The notes below the pieces were generated by a model. It had not been told where the DNA came from. It was given only the letters and a program-made list of their open reading frames with translations, and made no database searches. Source: Pseudomonadota bacterium (GTDB lineage: Bacteria; Myxococcota_A; Polyangia; Polyangiales; Polyangiaceae). From it: DNA of 8,010 bases. The number at the start of each line of letters is the position of its first letter. Positions within the stretch are counted from its first letter, which is position 1. The DNA lies in the NCBI GenBank assembly GCA_023428245.1, contig JAEYYX010000061.1:1-8010 (forward strand), written 5' to 3'. This document shows positions 1 through 8,010 of the stretch, one piece after another. Made by a program: the position numbers and the translations under genes.

Positions 1-863
1 CGGCGGGCGCGGGGGCCCGGCCCCCCGTCCATGGTGACAGGTGCGAAGCGGCCCCAAGGGCCGACCCCTCGGAGGCGGATCTTGCTCTCGGTCAAGAAGG
101 GCACGAGGAGGCCGAGCAGCGAGTACCTCCGATAGTGCCCACGCGCGAGGCGGGCAGAGGGAGGAATTCGGAAGGTGAACTCGTCTTCACTCATTCCCAA
201 GGGATCACAGAGCTCGGCGCGCACGAACTCCGGGAAAGGCATGCGGGAGACCCTCTCGATCACGGCGCCGAGCAGCCAGTAGCCGACGTTCGTGTACCCG
301 TACTCTTCTCCCGGCTCGGCCGAGAGACGGTCGTGGCGAGCGAGTACACGAGCGAGCGCGGAGCTCCCGTCGAACTCGTCGTGCTCCTGCGACCCATGGA
401 CCCACTTGAGCGGCAGCGGATTCGGAACCCCGGCGCTGTGGTTCAGTAGACTTCGGATCGTAACCTTCTCTCCGTAGGGGTGGTCCGGCAGGTGACGAGA
501 CAAGGGGTCGTCCAAGCGGACCTTGCCCTGGTCAACAAGCCTCAAGACCGCCATCGCGGTCACAACCTTCGTCATCGAGGCGCTCAAGAACATCGTCTCC
601 GGTCCGACTTCGCCGGGCTCGGCCGCGTCCCGGCGGCCGCGGGTCACTTCGAAGCCGGGGCCCGCAGCGCGAACAACCAGGTAGGAAAACCCAACCTCCT
701 CCCCCCTCGCGACGGCGCTGTCGATGACGTTCGTGACCACCTCGGTCGGTTCGCGCAGATCCCCCGAGCCCACCCGAGGAGCCGCGCAGGCCAGGGGCGC
801 CGAAAAAAGGGCCCCGAGGAGAGGTAGCAGGGGAAGGGTTCTCGGTTTCTCGCGGTAGATCAT
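1..863 (-). CDS. Serine beta-lactamase-like hydrolase, 3'-truncated by window edge
   Basis: The minus strand reads open from an ATG at 863-861 to the window edge, giving 287 codons with no stop. An AAAGGAA ribosome site (870-876) lies 6 bases before the ATG. Residues 1-26 look like an export signal (Arg/Lys near the start, then a Leu/Ala/Pro-rich core ending in PLAC). Cys26 could be lipidated, but Pro at -3 makes the lipobox weak; ordinary cleavage after ACA is the alternative. The S12/PF00144 fold is shown by the SxxK motif S96-M-T-K99 (catalytic Ser and Lys), the segment TIRSLLNHSAGVPN (135-148) typical of this family, and the YxN motif Y190-T-N192. The third motif (KTG/HxG) would lie beyond the edge. 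Members include class C beta-lactamases, D-Ala-D-Ala peptidases and esterases; the sequence does not decide the substrate. The last residues after MDG (278-280) do not continue like the family and sit in a GC homopolymer-rich stretch. Confidence 0.9.
   Translation of the reverse strand, partial: MIYREKPRTLPLLPLLGALFSAPLACAAPRVGSGDLREPTEVVTNVIDSAVARGEEVGFSYLVVRAAGPGFEVTRGRRDAAEPGEVGPETMFLSASMTKVVTAMAVLRLVDQGKVRLDDPLSRHLPDHPYGEKVTIRSLLNHSAGVPNPLPLKWVHGSQEHDEFDGSSALARVLARHDRLSAEPGEEYGYTNVGYWLLGAVIERVSRMPFPEFVRAELCDPLGMSEDEFTFRIPPSARLARGHYRRYSLLGLLVPFLTESKIRLRGVGPWGRFAPVTMDGGPGPRAR
11..25. repeat. GC palindrome near left window edge
   Basis: GGGGGCC (11-17) and GGCCCCC (19-25) are reverse complements around one C. 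The palindrome lies inside the hydrolase frame, exactly where the translation stops resembling its family. Confidence 0.6.
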
Positions 864-886
864 GGTTTGTTCCTTTCAAGGGAAAC

Positions 887-1117
887 ATGACCTCGTCGGG
901 CGCGGCTCGCTTCCAACGACTCACAGACGAAGTGCGCCTGGAGCTCGCCCGCTCCTTCGTCGCCCACTCCGACCTTGCCCTGCTCGAGCTCGCGCTCCTG
1001 CTCGGTTATTCGGACCAAAGTTCCTTCACTCGCTCGTTCAAACGCTGGACAGGGACGACACCTGCGGCGTACCGGGCTCAGACGCGTGGCGAGACTGCCG
1101 CCGCGCAGGCTTGTTGA
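887..1117 (+). pseudogene. AraC-family regulator, C-terminal HTH fragment (probable relic)
   Basis: The 76-codon frame is clearly the distal half of an AraC-type DNA-binding domain: residues 9-63 include DEVRLELA, a helix-turn-helix around 32-52 (LLGYSDQSSFTRSFKRW) and the closing TGTTPAAYR signature. Family members are normally about 250-350 residues with two HTH units; the sensor domain and the first HTH are absent. The frame stays open upstream of 887, but that sequence does not resemble AraC and belongs to the 5' end of the minus-strand hydrolase, whose ATG is 23 bp away. Similarity appears to start near residue 5, so a deletion or rearrangement joint probably lies around 885-905. A stop after a short natural-looking tail suggests the 3' end is original. 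An AAGGGA lies only 3 bases before the ATG, so a short one-HTH protein could be made, but a truncated remnant is likelier. Confidence 0.7.
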
Positions 1118-1250
1118 GACAAGACTGCGTGGCTTCAATGGGCGCTCCGCTTCTTTCTTCTTCTCGATTTGGAAGATTTCGAGACGCTCGGCGAGCGGCG
1201 ACGCACCGGAGTTCTTTCGCCGTCGTCTTCTCCGCGGTACCGTCCATCCG

Positions 1251-1664
1251 ATGGAACGAGCGGACGTTCGCTATCGCCAGCGCCTCGAGAACTACTCGCG
1301 AGCGCTCGCGCTCTTGAACTCGGCCCTCGAGGGGGGCCCCGATGTTTTGAACGACCTCGAGAGGGAGGGCGTCATTCAGCGATTCGAGTACACAGTCGAA
1401 CTCGCCTGGAAGGTTCTGAAAGACTTCCTCGAGTTTCAGGGTGCGCAGATTGCTTCGGTGACGCCGAGGAGCGTAGTCAAGGAGGCCTTTGCCGCTCGTC
1501 TGATCGGGGATGGGCAGCTTTGGATAGATATGCTCGATCACAGGAATATGCTTTCTCACCGTTACGGCGGGACGCTTTTGGGGGACGCCCTCCGGGAGAT
1601 CCAGCATCGATACCTTCCGGCGCTCAAGGCTCTCGAATCGTTTCTCGAGGAGGCGCGGTCTTGA
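1251..1664 (+). CDS. HEPN/HI0074-type partner of minimal nucleotidyltransferase (HepT-like)
   Basis: This 137-residue protein matches the nucleotidyltransferase substrate-binding family (HI0074-like, PF08780 type), an all-helical HEPN relative. Visible hallmarks are the N-terminal RLENYSRAL (residues 11-19), the central RFEYTVELAWKVLKDFL (44-60), and, most telling, R98-x4-H103-x-Y105, the Rx4HxY motif of HEPN toxins. In studied HEPN/MNT pairs this motif is the RNase active site, and its Tyr is AMPylated by the partner enzyme, silencing the toxin. Start choice: the frame is open upstream, but the family begins close to this ATG, and upstream residues look like random coding. No clear ribosome site precedes it. 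The gene ends in TTGA, overlapping the start of the nucleotidyltransferase, so translation is probably coupled. Codons ending in A/T are more common than in carB, a hint of recent acquisition. The toxin role is inferred from motif and context; a purely substrate-binding role is the alternative name. Confidence 0.88.
   Translation: MERADVRYRQRLENYSRALALLNSALEGGPDVLNDLEREGVIQRFEYTVELAWKVLKDFLEFQGAQIASVTPRSVVKEAFAARLIGDGQLWIDMLDHRNMLSHRYGGTLLGDALREIQHRYLPALKALESFLEEARS
1647..1653 (+). promoter_or_regulatory. Strong ribosome site fixing the TTG start of the nucleotidyltransferase
   Basis: GAGGAGG lies inside the last codons of the HEPN gene, 7 bases before the TTG at 1661. It is much stronger than anything in front of the HEPN gene. 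If both are translated from one message, the second protein (putative antitoxin) could be made in excess of the first (putative toxin); that last step is inference. Confidence 0.75.
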
Positions 1665-1987
1665 CTTCGCCCTTGGGCGCGGACTTTGGCCTAGACGCGC
1701 GGGCGCGGGGCCTCATTGAGGCGGTCCTTCGGCGCCATCCGGAAATCGTAGAAGTTCGAGTGTTCGGCTCGCGCGCTCTCGGGACGCATCGAGCCGAGTC
1801 GGACGTGGACTTAGCTCTCTTTGGCGCAGTGGACGAGCATTTGGCGGCACGAGTCGAGGGCGAGCTCGAGGAACTCCCTTTGCCACAGCGCTTTGACGTG
1901 CAGGCCTACCGGTGTGTTCGCCACAATCCGCTCCGCGAGCACATCGACCGCGTCGGGAAGCTCCTCTACACGCAGGTCCCGGACTGA
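1661..1987 (+). CDS. Minimal nucleotidyltransferase (MNT/MntA-like antitoxin)
   Basis: This 108-residue protein is a one-domain DNA polymerase beta-type nucleotidyltransferase. The active site is complete: G36-S37-x10-D48-x-D50 (GSRALG then SDVDLAL) binds the metal ions and nucleotide, with D79 in RFDV as the likely third carboxylate. The start is TTG at 1661-1663: a GAGGAGG ribosome site at 1647-1653 lies 7 bases ahead, and the TTG overlaps the TGA of the HEPN gene (TTGA), while no ATG in this frame gives a complete domain. The length fits the MNT family, whose members carry only the catalytic palm. Known pairs of this type use ATP to AMPylate the Tyr of the Rx4HxY motif of the partner and so act as antitoxin; here that is inferred from both motifs being intact. 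Alternative: a HI0073-like housekeeping transferase of unknown target. Confidence 0.88.
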   Translation: MTSPLGADFGLDARARGLIEAVLRRHPEIVEVRVFGSRALGTHRAESDVDLALFGAVDEHLAARVEGELEELPLPQRFDVQAYRCVRHNPLREHIDRVGKLLYTQVPD

Positions 1988-2189
1988 TAGACGTGTGGCG
2001 ACGAAGAGTCTTGGTGCACGCGGCCACGCTCATCGGATGGCATTGACCAATCTTGCGCCCGCTCCGCTTCGTTCTTTCCGAAACAGCCGAAGACGCGCAG
2101 AGAACACTCGTATTTGCTAAGCCCGGCCCTTCGGCGAGTGCTAGGGGGAAGGCGCGGTCGCCCTTTTCTATCCTCGCCCGAGACCTCCT

Positions 2190-4091
2190 ATGCCGTTTCG
2201 TCCTTACTTCTTAGCCCTTCCCGTCCTCGCGCTCGCTGCTCTCGCTTGTGGCGAGACCTCTTCGACTCCCCTGCCGGCCAGCGGTGGCACGGGCAACGCT
2301 GCGGGCACAGGAGGCGCTGTCACCGGTGGCGCCGGGGGCGGGAGCGCCTCGGGCGGAGCTGATCAGGGCAGCGGCGGCGCCGGCGGTGCGAGCGGCGGAA
2401 GCGGCACGGGCGGGGCCCCCACGGACCATACGGGTGACCTCCTCATCGACGACTTTGAAGATGGCGATGATCTGACGGAGTTCGGGGATGGCTGGTACGT
2501 CTATGTAGACGACGTCACGGGCGGCTCATCAACGGTTACGGCGCCTGAGTGGTCCCGACCGGAGGGCCACGCTGGCACCGGGTCGTTCTCGCTCGGCTTC
2601 ACGCTGAGCAAAGGCACGTTGACCTACAATCCCTACGTGGGTCTCAGCGGGGCCATCCCGGCCACGGTCGAGACCGCCAGCTATGCAGGGATCTCATACA
2701 TGTACCGCGGGGTCGCGCACTCGGTCCGCGTCCAAACCTCGAACGTCACCGACTACGACTTCTTCGCCCTGCAGTTCCCGGCGTCCAGCGAGTGGACTCT
2801 GGCTCTCGTCCCCTACGAGGCCTTGAAGCAAGAGGGCTACGGCGTAGCGGTCCCTTGGGACGCGACTCTCATCAACGCCGTGTCGTGGCAGATCGCCGCC
2901 CCCGACGGCACGACCGGTACATTCGAACTCGACGACATCTATTTCGACAAGACGATCGAAATCGACAAGGGTCCGCCAGACCTCGTCATACGGGACCCCG
3001 CGCCTCCCGCGCTCACCGAGCTCGACTCGATCGAGATCCCGGGCGCGCTCCAGGAGAAGATCATGGCCGAGCTCGATCGCGGCTACAATTTGGCCAACTG
3101 GCTCGAAGCGGAGGCTTTCGAGAGCTACGTCTACGATCAGACGTTCGTCGAGAACCTCGCCGAGGCGGGCTTTCGAGCGCTGCGTCTGCCCATCGACATG
3201 GACCTCTACATCATGAGTCGCTCCGGATCGGGTGACGCGCTCGAGCTCGAGGTCGAGCCGATTCTCTGGGAGATCCTTGACAATTTCGCGGCTTGGACGG
3301 CCGCCAGTGGCCTCAGTTTGACGATCGACTACCACCAATACGACTCCTCCCTCGACCTGACCGACCCTGCGTCCGTGGACGATGTCGTGGCCCTCTGGCG
3401 CTTGGTAGCGAATCATTTCAAGGACGACCCGCGAGGCGACCTCTATTTTGAGCTCTTGAACGAGCCCGAGCTGTCAACGGGCGCGACAGCTCCCTTGCCA
3501 GCGGCTCAATGGACCGCCGCCGCCACGCGCATGATCGCCGCGATTCGAGCCGAGGACACCACCCACACCATCATCTTCGGCGACGTGAATTGGTACGGCA
3601 TCGCCGAACTCAGCGCTCGAACACCCTTCGATGATGACAACATCGTCTACGCCTTCCACTCCTACGAGCCCTTCATCTTCACGCATCAGGGAGCCTCGTG
3701 GACCGACATGCCCACGACTCACGACGTGCCCTATCCTTACGACCCCGCCCGCTGGAAAGAGCACAGTAGTGATTTCGGTCTGAAGGCGGATGTGCCCTCG
3801 TGGGTGCGCAGCCAGTTCGTCAATTACTATAAGACCGGGAACAAGAACGCGCTTTACAACCTCATCGCGCGCGCGAAGGCCTGGGGCGTCACTCACGGAA
3901 AACCCGTGATCGTCAACGAGTTTGGCGCCTATGCGCGCACGGCGCAGCGCGAAGACATCGTTCGCTATTACACCGACTTGATCGACATCTACGCAGAGCT
4001 CGAGATCCCTTGGACGGAGTGGTTCGGTATCATGGACGCCGAAGGCGTCGTCGCAGCCGACTTCCGCGAGGCGTTCCGCCTGGACCAGTGA
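2190..4091 (+). CDS. Exported GH5 cellulase/endoglucanase with CBM11-like domain
   Basis: A 633-residue secreted glycosidase. Residues 1-20 form a signal ending in ALAALAC, so Cys20 is probably lipidated, though Ala rather than Leu sits at -3. Residues 30-77 are a low-complexity Gly/Ala/Ser/Thr linker, common in Myxococcota surface proteins. Residues 83-255 resemble a CBM11-type beta-sandwich (opens LIDDFEDGDD, closes FELDDIYFD). The catalytic TIM barrel covers about 295-630: RGYNLANWLEA (297-307), LRLPID (331-336), DYHQY (380-384), then NEP with E425 as acid/base, HSYEP (490-494), and VNEFG with E577 as nucleophile, then PWTEWFG (607-613). All key GH5 positions are present, so it should be active on beta-1,4- or mixed beta-glucans; the exact subfamily and substrate cannot be read here. 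No good ribosome site precedes the ATG; the signal peptide decides the start. It stands alone as a transcription unit, with a terminator-like hairpin right after its stop. Confidence 0.92.
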   Translation: MPFRPYFLALPVLALAALACGETSSTPLPASGGTGNAAGTGGAVTGGAGGGSASGGADQGSGGAGGASGGSGTGGAPTDHTGDLLIDDFEDGDDLTEFGDGWYVYVDDVTGGSSTVTAPEWSRPEGHAGTGSFSLGFTLSKGTLTYNPYVGLSGAIPATVETASYAGISYMYRGVAHSVRVQTSNVTDYDFFALQFPASSEWTLALVPYEALKQEGYGVAVPWDATLINAVSWQIAAPDGTTGTFELDDIYFDKTIEIDKGPPDLVIRDPAPPALTELDSIEIPGALQEKIMAELDRGYNLANWLEAEAFESYVYDQTFVENLAEAGFRALRLPIDMDLYIMSRSGSGDALELEVEPILWEILDNFAAWTAASGLSLTIDYHQYDSSLDLTDPASVDDVVALWRLVANHFKDDPRGDLYFELLNEPELSTGATAPLPAAQWTAAATRMIAAIRAEDTTHTIIFGDVNWYGIAELSARTPFDDDNIVYAFHSYEPFIFTHQGASWTDMPTTHDVPYPYDPARWKEHSSDFGLKADVPSWVRSQFVNYYKTGNKNALYNLIARAKAWGVTHGKPVIVNEFGAYARTAQREDIVRYYTDLIDIYAELEIPWTEWFGIMDAEGVVAADFREAFRLDQ

Positions 4092-4121
4092 GGAGGGGGT
4101 GGAGTGGCCTCCCCTCTTGTT
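4092..4121 (+). terminator. Terminator-like hairpin after the GH5 gene
   Basis: Immediately after the TGA, GAGGGG (4093-4098) pairs with CCCCTC (4111-4116). The stem extends through a G-U pair and GG/CC past a one-base bulge, and is followed by TTGTT. The T-tract is short and interrupted, so termination strength is uncertain. Its place directly at the gene end supports the call. Confidence 0.5.
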
Positions 4122-4424
4122 CCATCACGCAGCGCGCCGACTGTCCCGGCGTTCCAAGCGACAAGGCTGCCGGGGTGCCGGTTCCGCCCCCGAAGGGAAA
4201 GGCCTCCATCGCGTCCCGGCTCGGTACCTCCACGACCGGCCCCGCCGGCAGGCTAAATCCCGGGGAGTGATAGGAAATTCAAGCGGGGCCCCCTCTCCGC
4301 ATCCCCTTCCCGCGCCCCAAGTCGACGTTGACCCGCCAGTGCCAACGGAAAACGGTTCCCTATCGCGGCTGCCGCCCGGCGGAAAGCCTCAATTTAGGTC
4401 CGACCCTGTGCTACGGGGCGCGGC
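4122..4424 (+). other. Non-coding leader between GH5 gene and carB
   Basis: About 300 bases hold no gene I can support: the short frames on both strands lack recognisable motifs and ribosome sites. The stretch presumably carries the carB promoter and untranslated leader. TTGACC at 4328-4333 could be a -35 box, but no convincing -10 follows at 16-18 bases. An 8-bp inverted repeat (4238-4245 with 4283-4290) is within chance for DNA this GC-rich. No carA, pyrR-type leader peptide or tRNA is visible. Confidence 0.5.
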
Positions 4425-7784
<3,360 letters not shown>

Positions 7785-7804
7785 GCGGCGTCGGGCGCCG
7801 GGGC

Positions 7805-7856
7805 GAATGCGGCGCTCAAACCAGACAGGAAGAGCGCCGTCTTGAATGCGGCGCTC
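7805..7856 (+). repeat. 13-bp direct repeat pair downstream of carB
   Basis: GAATGCGGCGCTC occurs exactly at 7805-7817 and 7844-7856, a 39-base period. An inverted copy of its core, GAGCGCCG, lies between them at 7832-7839. Either direct copy can therefore pair with the central element, giving two mutually exclusive hairpins. It sits in the 3' untranslated part of the carB message. Confidence 0.8.
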
Positions 7857-7859
7857 TTC
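7829..7859 (+). repeat. 11-bp perfect inverted repeat (hairpin) after carB
   Basis: GAAGAGCGCCG (7829-7839) and CGGCGCTCTTC (7849-7859) are exact reverse complements around a 9-base loop. No T-tract follows, so this is more likely an RNA-stabilising 3' stem or protein site than a terminator by itself. It precedes the true terminator by 14 bases. Confidence 0.75.
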
Positions 7860-7873
7860 ACGCTGAACCAAGA

Positions 7874-7906
7874 AAAGCGGGCACCCTTCGGTGCCTGCTT
7901 TCGTTT
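7874..7906 (+). terminator. Rho-independent terminator of carB
   Basis: AAAGCGGGCACC (7874-7885) pairs with GGTGCCTGCTTT (7890-7901) over 12 bp, with one G-U pair, closing a CTTC loop. The 3' side runs on as TTTCGTTT. The A-run on the left arm means it could also work for a transcript arriving from the right. It lies 90 bases past the carB stop. Confidence 0.9.
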
Positions 7907-7984
7907 GTGGGGGGCGATGGGCCGACGCCCGGAAAATTTGAGGCCGACCGCCAATTCCCTCACGTGCTGGACCGGGGCGCGGCG

Positions 7985-8001
7985 GCGCCCCCCGGGGGCG
8001 C
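7985..8001. repeat. GC palindrome near right window edge
   Basis: GCGCCCCC (7985-7992) and GGGGGCGC (7994-8001) are reverse complements around one C. The left arm also forms a separate tetraloop hairpin with GGGGCGC at 7974-7980. No T-tract follows. No gene is visible from 7907 to the window end. Confidence 0.6.
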
Positions 8002-8010
8002 AGTTTAACC

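Noticed and set aside
532..924. Minus-strand 130-codon frame and plus-strand frames over the hydrolase
   Set aside because: They overlap the hydrolase in another frame; only the frame from 863 carries SxxK and YxN.
1038..1607. 189-codon minus-strand frame over the AraC fragment and HEPN gene
   Set aside because: It lies antisense to genes with clear family motifs and shows none of its own.
1169..1660. Upstream extension of the nucleotidyltransferase frame (272 codons in all)
   Set aside because: This part overlaps the HEPN gene and lacks family similarity; the TTG at 1661 with its strong ribosome site fits the start.
2043..2116. TTGACC (2043-2048) and TATTTG (2111-2116) as GH5 promoter boxes
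   Set aside because: The spacing is far too large for one sigma-70 promoter, and no matching partner box is visible for either.
2148..2167. Possible terminator GGCG-CGGT-CGCC followed by TTTT, before the GH5 gene
   Set aside because: The stem is only 4 bp with a bulge beyond, too weak to call in this GC-rich DNA, though the place would suit the end of the HEPN/MNT unit.
2277..2420. Gly-rich low-complexity DNA as a repeat array or CRISPR
   Set aside because: Units are irregular codons for Gly, Ala, Ser and Thr in frame with the cellulase; it is a protein linker.
4238..4290. 8-bp inverted repeat in the carB leader as a regulatory stem
   Set aside because: About one such match is expected by chance in a leader of this length, and the loop is 37 bases.

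Overview
This is an 8 kb GC-rich window from a bacterial chromosome or contig. The base composition, the strong C/G preference at third codon positions and the Gly/Ala/Ser/Thr-rich linker just after a lipoprotein signal in the cellulase gene fit a high-GC deltaproteobacterium of the Myxococcota (Polyangia-like). That placement is an inference from style; no rRNA or other marker is present.

From left to right: (1) a minus-strand serine beta-lactamase-like hydrolase, starting at 863 and running off the left edge; (2) 23 bp away on the plus strand, the C-terminal DNA-binding half of an AraC-family regulator, probably a truncated relic; (3) a two-gene HEPN/MNT cassette (1251-1664 and 1661-1987), a HepT/HI0074-like partner followed, with a 4-base TTGA overlap and a TTG start, by a minimal nucleotidyltransferase, both carrying the diagnostic motifs of this toxin-antitoxin class; (4) an exported, probably lipid-anchored GH5 cellulase/endoglucanase with a CBM11-like middle domain (2190-4091), followed at once by a terminator-like hairpin; (5) a 300-base leader with no gene I can support; (6) a complete carB for the large subunit of carbamoyl-phosphate synthetase (4425-7784), GTG start, slightly longer than usual because of a Pro-rich insert; (7) a structured 3' region with a 13-bp direct repeat, an 11-bp perfect hairpin and a classical 12-bp rho-independent terminator.

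The genes do not form one pathway. carB is housekeeping (pyrimidine and arginine synthesis), and its small-subunit partner carA is not adjacent. The GH5 lipoprotein would act on beta-glucans at the cell surface. The hydrolase, AraC fragment and HEPN/MNT pair form a small accessory stretch. The only tightly coupled system is the HEPN/MNT pair. It is a known class (type VII-like toxin-antitoxin), so I do not claim a new system. The items most worth a second look are that module, the back-to-back start of the hydrolase and the AraC fragment, the CarB linker insert, the nested repeats after carB, and matching GC palindromes at both window ends that may be assembly artefacts.
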